Shown one piece after another: positions 22,129 through 31,049 of a DNA stretch of 64,000 nt. The stretch lies in contig CM057005.1 of the NCBI GenBank assembly GCA_029891345.1, positions 64,445,260 through 64,509,259 on the forward strand. Reading direction: 5' to 3'. Every line of letters begins with the position of its first letter. Position 1 is the first letter of the stretch. Under the pieces are notes generated by a model that was not told the DNA's origin, ran no database searches, and was given only the letters and a program-made list of their open reading frames with translations. The position numbers and the translations under genes are program-made. The stretch is from Dryococelus australis. Taxonomy: Eukaryota; Arthropoda; Insecta; Phasmatodea; Phasmatidae.

Positions 22129-22555
22129 GCAAAGACTGTTCGCGATAAAGTGGGCACTTCTTAAATCAACATTTGGAAAAATTAACTGTCCTTGCCAGTA
22201 TACATTTTAACGGGCGCACTGACTGACATGCGCCCAGTAAAGTTGGTAACGAAGGATGGAAAGTAGTTCCATATATTAACGTGGAATTAAAAGTGTTAGC
22301 AAACAATTTGTGATGACTTAAACTATTTATTTTACTTTCTGTTTTTTTTTAATGCATCGAAGTGTAAAAATGTGCAGATTTGTAAAATATTTACATTTCT
22401 AATAATTTCACAGTTTAACTTGACCGACGCATGAATAAATTGACGAGGCCCGTGGCTATGTTAATTTTACATGAGGTGGAAGAATACACAACGTGAATAC
22501 AAGTAGATTTTAAGCAGGGCTTTCAAAAGTGCTAATTTTACCGTGAACAGCCTAT
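22129..22555 (+). mobile_element. L element
   Basis: Left AAGACTGTTCGCGATAAAG, right TTACCGTGAACAGCCTA. The flanking TA duplication has decayed to CA and TG. The internal GGGCGC...GCGCCC block is intact. Confidence 0.9.
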
Positions 22556-23247
22556 GGCGTGGAATACTGTATTGTTTTGTACCCATCAAATTTGAGGTAA
22601 AAATGAAACGCAGATGTGGGCTCACGTGTAGAACCCTTGAAAGTAACACTCATGAATCACTGTCACTGCATGCTGGAATTCATGATTACAAATTGTAAGG
22701 TAAAGAACAAAACACTACGAAACGAAGTCACTGAGAATATATCCGCGAAAACAGGAGCACGTGCAAAACACGTCATATATGGTTGAAGGCATAGACAAAA
22801 TTCCTCGAAAAGACGATTAAAACGGCGAGTGAAGTAATATGGTGACGCATACAAATTACAGTTATTTGTTCAATAGTCATACTATGAAAAAAAAACTGTG
22901 CGTTGGCTTTACTCGCATGGACAAAGCAGCCACTTGCTATATTTACGGTAGATCGTCGCAGAATTGCTTTCATACAATCGGCGCTGCAGCAGCGTAATTG
23001 TGGGGGTTATCAGGGTGGTCGATCACCCTCACCCCACCCCCTAAAGGCCAATGTCAGTATTTTATTATTTGTATTTTATAAAAATAATGGGTGGGGAAAT
23101 TTTCATAGTCCCGAATGTGCGATACTTATTCCATCAGAAAATATCTTAAAATGAATTATTTCGTGGTTAAGAGAATTTGGTATAAAGAAATACTTGTTAA
23201 TGGAATTATTTTTTAAATTATTATTTTAGTTTGGCGTTCCTGTTAAA
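22556..23247. other. Unassigned interval
   Basis: Several 60-80-residue ORFs on both strands, none with domain or splice support. 23020-23045 is C-rich. Confidence 0.35.
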
Positions 23248-24119
23248 GATGGCCCGCCTAATGTGGACACCCCCAAAATTTTCGGAACGGTTGCAGATCA
23301 CGAAAAAAAGTTTTCGCTAAATGAAATTATGTACGGGGGTTTGTAATTAGCCACAAAGTGACTATTCGTAACACGTGTATTGACAAATAATTAAACCACG
23401 AATGATTTTTCCCCTGGAAACATAGATTTATTTCAACGGCATCTGAAAGTACGTGCAAAGGGGAATTCAGAGATAAAGGATATGCCATGGAGAGAAACAC
23501 AGAAACGCCAAGAAATAAAGTGCGAGTATGATTAAGTCAGGTGGGCCGGTAGCATGGGGCAGGGGACCTGTACTCACAGCTGTAAGCAAGCATCACACGC
23601 CGTGACAGAACCTGGCAGCGCAGCACCAGTCCCCGTAATCTGTTATGGTAAGTATTATCTCAGTGTGTGGCTGTAAGTACGCAATGAAGTTCACGAATGA
23701 TGAAAGATTGGACGCTCTACTTACTTACGATGAGTGTGGCAGAAATCCCAAGCAAGCCGTCCAAATATATGGTGAAAGGTGCCCTAATAGGACGCCCATC
23801 TCACGGCAAACAATACTAATAATTCGCACACATCTGTTGCCATGGGGTGATTGGAATTCCACAACACGAGTGGGACGGAACACTGCTACCGAATTCCTCT
23901 TTGCACGTACTTTCAGATGCCGTTGGAATAAATGTATGTTTCCAGGGGAAAAATCATATGTGGTTTACTTATTTCTGTCTATACACGTGTTCCGAATAGT
24001 CACTTTAAGGACAAATTACTTGCCCCCGTATGTAATATAATTTATCGAAAAGCCTGCATTTCGTGATCTGCAACCATTCAGGAAATCTTGGGGGTGTTCA
24101 CCTTAGGCGGACCATCCTG
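23248..24119 (+). mobile_element. Tc1/mariner-type element, internally deleted, ~225-bp TIRs
   Basis: The left end (AGATGGCCCGCCTAATGTGG, ACACCCCCAAAATTTTC) is mirrored at the right end for ~225 bases, down to the inner words ACGTGCAAAG and GGAATTC. Between them is only the start of a transposase. Flanking TA is present on both sides. The same 5' TIR ends the longer copy at 37495-37700. Size ~870 bp, similar to the unrelated-TIR element at 58051-58917, suggesting a non-autonomous derivative that kept both ends and the N-terminal coding part. Confidence 0.8.
23645..23890 (+). pseudogene. Transposase N-terminal fragment (helix-turn-helix)
   Basis: Reads FTNDERLDALLTYDECGRNP, then VQIYGERCPNRTPISRQTI. 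This is the helix-turn-helix N-terminal domain found on many insect Tc1/mariner-type transposases. It stops at the deletion junction near 23885, so the DDE catalytic domain is missing and no active enzyme can be made. The parallel reading at 36882-37060 (FTNEEKLDTLLIFGEIGRN) confirms identity. The remaining residues of the 131-aa ORF come from the right TIR. Confidence 0.75.
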
Positions 24120-24595
24120 TAAACCACCTGGGATTTGAGCAGAAAAATACGTGTTGCTTTGCTATCGAAGCCTATTGTAACATTAATGTACCGCCTGAAA
24201 ACAAATTGTTATATTTGTCTCGATGCAGAGCTTGAGAGCATCATTTCCCACACTTAAGTTTTTGTTTCAAGTTTGTGTCTTCAAAATATATTTCATGAAA
24301 CCGAATTTCATCAACATGTATTTCCTTATACCAAATTCTCAAACCATGCAACGGTCTTGAGTTTTTAAATTTTCCCGGGGAAAGACTCCCGGGGATCTCA
24401 CTCGGAAGGTTATACATACCACACTCGCTCTCCCACACAAACCACCCCCCCCCCCCCCAACACCCATCCCGGTTGCATCTCAACCCCGAAAGCTTCCTCA
24501 TAGTTACGCCACTGCGGCGAGGTGTTGTAAGCTCACAAACTTCTGGAACAGCCCCTGTATTTACTCTAGTAGCGGGCATTTTAAAATTGCTCAGT
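24120..24595. other. Unassigned DNA
   Basis: Includes a C run at 24446-24460. The 112-residue minus-strand ORF at 24241-24579 shows no domain and is not supported. Confidence 0.35.
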
Positions 24596-25016
24596 TAAAA
24601 GCTGTTATGTTCACGGTAAAGTGAGCACTTTTGAAATCAACCTTAGAAAAGTGTCACTGCTCCTGCCTGCATACATTTGAACGGGCGCGCTGAGCAAAGT
24701 GCGCCCAGTAAAGTTGGTAACGATAGATGGGAAGTAGTTCCATATCTTAACAGTCGAAAAAAAAAGTGTTGGGTAATCATTTGTGATAACTTATATAATT
24801 TATTTCGCCTTATGTTTCTTTAATGAATCAGAGTGTAATAAACGAGCAAATCTTAAAAATGTTATAATTTCAGTTTCCCTTGACCGACGCATGAATAAAG
24901 TGATGAGGCCCGTGGCAATATTAATTTTACATAAGGCGGAAAAATACAAAACGTGGATTCAAGTAGATCTTAAGCAGGGCTTTCAAAAGTGCTCATTTTA
25001 CCGTGAACAGCGTATA
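24596..25016 (+). mobile_element. L element
   Basis: TA|AAAGCTGTTATGTTCACGG (a 5-base insertion inside the TIR) to TTACCGTGAACAGCGTA|TA. Confidence 0.85.
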
Positions 25017-25025
25017 ACTTCGAAC

Positions 25026-25027
<2 letters not shown>

Positions 25028-25095
<68 letters not shown>

Positions 25096-25100
25096 TATAT
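25028..25100. repeat. (TA)n microsatellite
   Basis: About 35 TA units lying exactly between an L and an S element. Both families insert at TA, so the tract may have been a preferred target or may have expanded from a target duplication. Confidence 0.95.
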
Positions 25101-25103
25101 TGC

Positions 25104-25275
25104 TATAGGCTGTTCACGGTAAAGTGAGCACTTTTGAGGCCCAATAGTTGCTCTTTTGGTTTATTCCACCGCACCCGGAAGTTAACATCTAAGGCTAAAA
25201 TAAAATATGTGTATTGACTATTATTCCAAGTGAGAGGGCTTTCAAAAGTTATTACTTTACCGTGAATAGCCTGTA
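25104..25275 (-). mobile_element. S element, short form
   Basis: TA|TAGGCTGTTCACGGTAAAG to TTACCGTGAATAGCCTG|TA, only ~170 bp. The interior reads as the reverse of the 18825 subgroup (ATTCCAAGTGAGAGGGC). Confidence 0.85.
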
Positions 25276-25815
25276 TGTGCAGTTTAAAAGTAAATCAGCT
25301 GCCCTGGAAAGCTTGTGAACATGTATGCTGTTTGCCAGGGTTTCTTTCGCCTTCGCCTTAACTAAACGTCATCCGTTCCTCGACTTGTCCCACGATGCAA
25401 AGCTGTTTTGTTGGCGTTGTGGCTGGAATACAAATAGAGACTAGGCGGCAAAACATGACGTTCGGCTTGCCCCGGCCGCTAGATTCAGGCACTGTTTTAT
25501 GTGCGACTCGAAACAGAGAGAGCGAAATTAATGAGCTTTGTTTTCCCTCGGTGTTTACACAGGTATCTGTCTGGAACCGCACGTTGTATTATCTTTTCTT
25601 CCCTAGCAGGTTTAATTTTGGAAAATTGTAACTGCTTCGCTTCCACCACTTCTAATTTGGAATATACATAAAGAAAGTTAAAAAAAAATATTGAATATAC
25701 ATAAATAAAGCGTAGCAATTAGAAGTTTTTTACGCTACCGATACAAGGCGGGAAATTCAAAGTGTTTCTAACAAAAAAACCATTTCCCCAATATCAAAGA
25801 CAAAAAACACAAAAA
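25276..25815. other. Unassigned DNA
   Basis: 25380-25590 is GC-richer and gives antisense ORF pairs without domain or splice support. The remainder is AT-rich. Confidence 0.35.
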
Positions 25816-26560
25816 GTGGAATGATTATTGTAAGGTTGGGCCAAGGGTATGGACGCGGAGCGTCGGAGCGGTTCATGCTCTCTCATTTCGCTCGCCCGGC
25901 GGCCATTTTTACCTCAAAATCGACCATTTCCCCTCAAAAGTTCCCTTTCTTTTTTTTCTCTCATAATTGCCTTGTTTTCCCCTCAAAAAAGCACCCTCAA
26001 ATACTAGCCGCAGACAGGCATTTTTTGATCTGTCGGGGGGAATTCGGGAGGCTCACTTCTCGAGGGCAGAGCAGTGGCCGCCATATCGGTTGTATAGGGT
26101 AAACCAAATGAATACACAGGACCCAGGATCGGAGCTGGAGCCGACCATCAGCCATATGGGTTCTGTCCGCCATGTTAGATGTCTGTGACCTTTATCTTTG
26201 ATGTTGATTCTAGTGACCTTTGATTTTGAACCTAAATATTTCCCCAAAAAATCCCCAAATATTTCTAAATAATTATTTAAGAATCTATTTTAAAAAATCA
26301 TACATTTTGAATTTTAAACGTTTGGGCTTAGAGGGGACGAGGGACTGGAACCAACCAACCGCCATGTTAGACGCAAGTGACATTGATGCTATAATCGTGA
26401 CTTTTAATAACCTTGATAACAAAAACTCAACTAAAACTGTAAAAATTGAATAAATTCATAAATAACAGCGAACATATTACATTACTGATTAGTACTGGGT
26501 GACCTTGACCTTTGACCTTAACCTGGTGACCTATGACCTTGAAAAGATCCTTTAAAAACT
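25816..26560 (+). repeat. TTTCCCTYAAAA / GCCAT / TGACCTT repeat tract (copy 1)
   Basis: Same order of features as at 38878-39470. First a CGGCGGCCATTTTTACC-type motif, then repeated TTCCCCTCAAAA words (25920-26000), then CCGCCATGTTAGAC. TGACCTTTGA-type words follow, with a dense TGACCT array at 26500-26539. The tract precedes the His/Pro repeat ORF. Its class is unknown. Confidence 0.6.
26500..26542. promoter_or_regulatory. Array of TGACCT nuclear-receptor half-sites
   Basis: TGACCT occurs at 26500, 26506, 26513, 26527 and 26534, plus TAACCT at 26519. The reverse-strand form is AGGTCA. TGACCTTGA at 26500 and 26534 matches the extended FTZ-F1/SF-1 type site (TCAAGGTCA). Function is inference. 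The same word recurs at 39306 and 39428. Confidence 0.4.
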
Positions 26561-26825
26561 TTAAGAGTTTATAAAATCAATAAAAAGAATTATTAGTAAT
26601 TGTTTGTTTATTTATTTTTATAAACTTATATTTCCGGAGGTTTCCCACAGTGCCACGTCCTACAGACGACTGCCCTACAGACGACTGCCCTACCTCCAAT
26701 TAATCACATTGTATTAACATTCCCCTACCCTATCCACTCACCTTTGCACCTTGGATAACCTTGCACCCAAAATAAATTATAAAAACTTTTATGAAATCCA
26801 AACAAACAATTAGAAATTTTTAGAC

Positions 26826-27365
26826 TTGTTTTTTCACCATTCTTTGAATCAGTCTCGCAATCTTTCCATCAACCTGCACCACATGCACTACAATCAGCAC
26901 CACTTGCACCAAATGCACCACAATCAGCACTACATGCACCACAATCAGCACCACTCGTACCACAATCAGCATCCACATGCACCACCATCAGAACCGCATG
27001 CACCACCATCAGAACCGCATGCACTACAATCAGCACCGCATAGACCACAATCAGCACCACATGCACCACAATCAGTATCCCATTCCAATTCTTCGATCAA
27101 TCCTAATCCTTCGGTCAATCCCAATGCTTTGATAAATCACAATGCTTCGATAAATCACAATGCTTCGATCGATCCTTCAGTTTGTCCCCCACCCATATGT
27201 ATAGAGATGGCATTCGTTCGCCAACTGTCCCTAAATTTGTACATGTCGACAAAATTAGTGTTTTGTATGCAGTCAACTATCAGTACATTTTATACTAAAG
27301 TCATTACTGTCATTCTATGCGCAAATATTTCCGTTAATAGTGGAGTGCTCATAGCACAACTTTAA
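26826..27365 (+). CDS. His/Pro/Gln-repeat ORF of unknown function
   Basis: A 179-residue ORF. Residues ~16-85 are tandem 5-7 residue repeats that drift from HHMHYNQHH-like to PHAPPSEPHAPPSEP and APHAPQSVSH. Asn/Ser/Pro-rich units (SINPNPSVNPN, INHNASINHNAS) and a C-terminal hydrophobic segment follow. The underlying DNA is a CACCACATGCACCACAATCAG-like minisatellite (26870-27080). An AATAAA lies 33 bases after the stop. The minus-strand copy B ends just beyond, so the two converge. The same PHAPQ theme appears at 9139-9357. The repeat alone could create an ORF, but the poly(A) spacing and recurrence argue for a once-real gene. Confidence 0.4.
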   Translation: MFFHHSLNQSRNLSINLHHMHYNQHHLHQMHHNQHYMHHNQHHSYHNQHPHAPPSEPHAPPSEPHALQSAPHRPQSAPHAPQSVSHSNSSINPNPSVNPNALINHNASINHNASIDPSVCPPPICIEMAFVRQLSLNLYMSTKLVFCMQSTISTFYTKVITVILCANISVNSGVLIAQL

Positions 27366-27397
27366 AGGTGTGAACGGAAAAGGATACGACACACAAA

Positions 27398-27403
27398 AAT
27401 AAA
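27398..27403 (+). promoter_or_regulatory. Poly(A) signal, plus strand
   Basis: AATAAA, 33 bases after the stop of the His/Pro ORF. Confidence 0.5.
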
Positions 27404-27417
27404 GGAAAATCAATTGT

Positions 27418-27423
27418 TTTATT
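27418..27423 (-). promoter_or_regulatory. Poly(A) signal, minus strand
   Basis: AATAAA on the minus strand, 57 bases past the stop of copy B. It faces the plus-strand signal with only 14 bases between them, so the two transcripts would overlap at their 3' ends. Confidence 0.5.
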
Positions 27424-27479
27424 ATAATTATTTGTTACTATTTGGTAATTACAATTTCAGAAGAAAGTAATTCATCACA

Positions 27480-28302
27480 TCATACGATATATCGCCGATC
27501 CTTCATTGTACAAGTGATCGAAGATATCTCGGTAATATGAGTGAGATCCCCACTTTTTTTAAGGTTAATCAAATATCTGAGCCTATCAACAAATTCATTA
27601 GGGTCTTCGGGAAATAGGTAGCCGGTATTCTATGCGTCTTCTGCCTTCTTCATGTGGCTTGTCGCAGCAAATGTTTTGGAAAGGTGTGTCAATGTATCGA
27701 GGAAATCGTAATCGTCGTCTTCATGTTAATTTTTATTAATGCACTCTTCATGGTCATCTTCACCTCCTGTTTTGTATTCTATAATAAACTTTCTTCCCTT
27801 TGTAGCAGTAGTTGTATGCTCATCAGTATTTAGAGCCGATTACCATTTATTTTGATGTTCGTCGACCTCATGCGAAAGCCTCGCCGGTGTACATTCCACA
27901 CAAACCGACTACTGCACTCATTCCGTCTTTAGCATTAACTGTATCATCATATTCGCGTGTCGAATCAGTACCCAAAGATGCAGCAAGAGGTACTACCGGC
28001 AACACTTGCTAACTCCAAGTAGATGAGTTCTTACATATCTTGGTATGATTTTTCAGTGTTATCGCCTTGCAGAAACTACATGCTTCATCTTGCGAAAAAG
28101 GACTCTTCGTACAGGCTGTTCTGTCACGCCGACGAGCATTTTGACCATAGGGGAAAACTCGATCGCAGAATCGGCACTGGCGACAACCAGTTAGTGATGA
28201 TGGGGGTCGCGGCTTCATGATCGTTGAGTTCAAAGGCAGGGCCTTGTATTCGCAATTCCTCTTCGTGGTATGACGAGGGAGCACTTCTAAATCGATGTTC
28301 AC
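27480..28302 (-). pseudogene. Cys-rich/acidic protein family, broken copy B
   Basis: The most complete member. Reading from 28302 leftward: an N-terminal Cys-rich segment (CRQCRFCDRVFPYGQNARR, later CSFCKAITLKNHTKIC), a middle with stops, then from about 27835 a single frame to the stop at 27480-27482. That frame has the segments GGEDDHEECINKN, HEDDDYDFLDTLTHL and EDPNEFVDRLRYLINL. Two in-frame stops (TAA after INKN, TAG after KKAEDA) and one net frameshift inactivate it. The C-terminal block matches copy A (EDLNDLVDRLWLLV) at 1330-1370. It converges with the plus-strand ORF at 26826 and diverges from copy B' at 28866 across an inverted repeat. Zinc binding is inferred from the CxxC pairs. 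Origin (virus, transposon or host) is unresolved. Confidence 0.6.
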
Positions 28303-28472
28303 CTCACGCTGTCAGAATGTCAACTGTCATATTTTGTGTATAAATGCGGTTCTTTTTACAGCAAAGCGCCTAGATTGTGCCCACAAAAGGCCTTCGACGA
28401 AAAATTGTATACGTAAAAATAATATGGGAGCACTCACAGAAAACCCACATACGCGTTCGCTCTAGACACAAC
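28009..28472 (-). repeat. Left arm of a ~460-bp inverted repeat
   Basis: Pairs with 28693-29172. Shared words read in mirror order include CCCACATACGCGTTCGC, AAAAGGCCTTCGAC, ATCGATGTTCACCT, CGCAATTCCTCTTC and TGGCGACAACCAG. The 220-base spacer (28473-28692) is very AT-rich (ATAAATATATAAA). Confidence 0.85.
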
Positions 28473-28692
28473 AATGTGTTGTTTAAATACGCTTGTAGGC
28501 ATATGTAAATATAAATATATAAATCTTAAATAATTTTCAATTTCCATATTTATATATTCATAATTATGTTTAAAATTAACTTAAAATAATTGTACTACTA
28601 TATTTATTTACCTGTACATAATTGTGTATAAAATAAATTTAAATTATTTAATATTTATGTATTTATTTATACATGAATACCTGCGTGTTTTC

Positions 28693-29172
28693 TTCTGGGG
28701 CGAACGAGTATGTGGGTTTTCTGAGAGCGATCCCATTTCTTTAATTATAAATGTTATGGTCGAAGGCCTTTTGTGGGCTCAAGCTACGCTCTTTCCTGTA
28801 AAAAGGATCGAATTTATATAGAAAAATATTACAGTTGACGTTTTGACAGCATAAGGTGAACATCGATTTGGAAGCGGTCCCTTATTTATACCATGAAGAG
28901 GAATTGCGAATACGAAGGCCTGCTTTTGACCTCAACGATCATGAAGCCGCGACTTGCATCATCGCTAGCTGGTTGTCGCCAGTGCCGATTCTGCTATTGA
29001 GTTTTCACCTATGGTCAAAATACTCGTCGGGATGAGAGAACGTCCTGTGCTAAGAGCCCTTTTCGCGCGATGAAGCATTACGACATAAGTACCATGCAGT
29101 TTCTGCAAGGCGATACATTGAAGAAGAAAAAACACCGAGTTCTGTAAGGACTCGTCTACATGGAGTTAGCAA
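28693..29172 (+). repeat. Right arm of the ~460-bp inverted repeat
   Basis: Inverted partner of 28009-28472, roughly 80 % identical by eye. It carries the start of copy B'. The arms place two copies of the same gene start back to back. Confidence 0.85.
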
Positions 29173-29235
29173 GTGTCGCCGTTTTAAAGCATCAGTCGCG
29201 ATCTCTTCATTGAGCGACCCTTGTGTGTTACCCAT
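28866..29235 (+). pseudogene. Cys-rich protein family, broken copy B' (N-terminal part)
   Basis: From the ATG at 28896 the frame reads MKRNCEYEGLL, then CRQCRFCY, a stop, and FTYGQNTRRDERTSCAKSPF, closely matching copy B's N-terminus. Copy B has ACG where this copy has the ATG. After about 29060 it diverges and no C-terminal VDRL block follows. It is truncated, with a stop inside the Cys-rich motif. Confidence 0.55.
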
Positions 29236-30990
29236 CTATTTTTTTACCCGCCGTGAACTGTCTTAAAATTTACGTGCGTTGACAAGGTGCAGAAAAATAA
29301 ATTTTCCAATCAATCGAAGCGAGACTTTTTTTTTTTTTTTTTTTTTCAAAAGCTGCAAATCACCACGCACATACCGGAATACATACTTCAGAAACGCAAT
29401 CTCCGCGTTGGGTGCTCATATACGCAATGTGCTACTTTTCATCGATATCGGCTTCCGGAACACGAGGTCGTGTGGAAAACGGTTTTTTTTTTTTTTTTTT
29501 TTTTTTCCCCCTGATCGACCGTCGTAAAATACCAGCGGTTTTCGGCGGGTTCGGCGCCGGGAGAATTTGCGGCGCAGAAGTTGGTGTTTGTGGATGGTGG
29601 GCGAGGGGATGGAAAGCGATGGGATGGGTTGAGGGCATCCGGCCCACGCTCCCTTCACCCTACGCAGTGGCTGTCGGTGCCTGGAGTAGGGAGATGGAGA
29701 GGGTAGAAGCTGGAAGAGGTCGCAAAACCAAACTTCTAAGCGTTACGTAATTACCTGTAGCGCAGTACAGTAACGTGACAAGTCGTATCGTGAGCGTGAA
29801 ACTATTATTTTATGCTCTCAAGAATGTTGGATACCAAAAAAAATTATTATTTTATATTTGTACCAAACATTGTATATAGATAATTTGATGTCGAATACAA
29901 CATTTTCATTTTTAGCTTCAGCTATAATAAGTTAATAACTAAGTTGTACAAATCAAAACAGTTACAATGTAAACTAATACCACGGGCTACTGCGTGACAT
30001 AAATAACCAAATAACAAGCCATACACATGGAAAAAAATGTGACATGTAAAGAAATTTTCGTATATTTTAAACAATTTATTTTTAATACATGGACTGTTTT
30101 TGGTGATTACATATTTAGATCTATCTAGCGGTAGCCCATAGTACTAGTTTATGCTGTAATTTTTGTTAGTGAATCTTATTTAGCACGTGTTATTTTAGCT
30201 GCAGGAATACAGAAAACTTTTGGATTTTATATCGAATTATTAAAAAAAAAAAAATTAAAGTGTAAGATTGTTTTTATTCCAGGAAAATATCATCGCATAC
30301 AATGCGAACAAGTTGAACAATGTTCGGTACAAGAATAAAATAATACATTTTTCGTATCCAACTCCCTTCAGATGTTCGTGTGTCTTAATTTTCTTTTCGT
30401 ATTTTGAGGGTATTTTACGTTTTTCAGGCATGTAATGAATGGGAGTTTGATTTTTTTTTAATACCAAAGAAATTGAGAACACCTTTCAACACGCCATTTG
30501 ACACAATTATTAACGCTTCAAATCTTGCGACAAAGAAATTTCCAGTCCTAATGATTTTAAATAGTGTGTTTGATTTTACATGAACAGTTGTGATAATGAA
30601 GTAGTTTATTTGTGATCCGGCGTTGGATTCACAGCGACTTGTTTTTAACTTCTGGCTGATGCCATTTTGAATTTTAATCACAAAACTCAAAATGAAACAA
30701 CGCGAAAGCCACGTTATAATATATCACGAAACTAATTTTGAGAACCAGCAATAATTTTTAACTATAGCAAAACATATTGCTTAGTTGCAATTTTAAAATT
30801 TGTATGACAAACTATATAATTGTAAAATTTGCGTAGTTACCTTAGTATGTTAATTAATTTCCACTTCCCCCCCCCCCCCCGGCTGTCATTTTATTAGTAA
30901 TTGACAGCTTATCATAAAAAAATCATAAATATGCTAAAAATATCGGAAACGGTATTAAATATTTGCCTATTGTTGCTACGGTGTACGATA
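29236..30990. other. Mostly unassigned, with homopolymers
   Basis: T runs of ~20 bases at 29326-29346 and 29484-29506 and a C run at 30867-30880. A GC-rich patch (29520-29740) gives antisense ORF pairs beside the T run and no domain. The rest is AT-rich with no coding evidence. Confidence 0.35.
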
Positions 30991-30993
30991 GAC

Positions 30994-31047
30994 AAAAATT
31001 GCATTTTTTCGTTGTCAGGCACTTGACAACGAAATAATGCAATTTTT
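30994..31047. repeat. Near-perfect hairpin
   Basis: Left arm AATTGCATTTTTTCGTTGTC and right arm GACAACGAAATAATGCAATT flank a loop of about 8 bases. The ~24-base stem has one or two mismatches. It could be a tiny foldback remnant or a chance palindrome. Confidence 0.7.
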
Positions 31048-31049
31048 TT

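Noticed and set aside
26053-26247. Small ORFs across the TGACCTT tract
   Set aside because: Short overlapping ORFs on both strands with no conserved motif; the tract behaves as a repeat.
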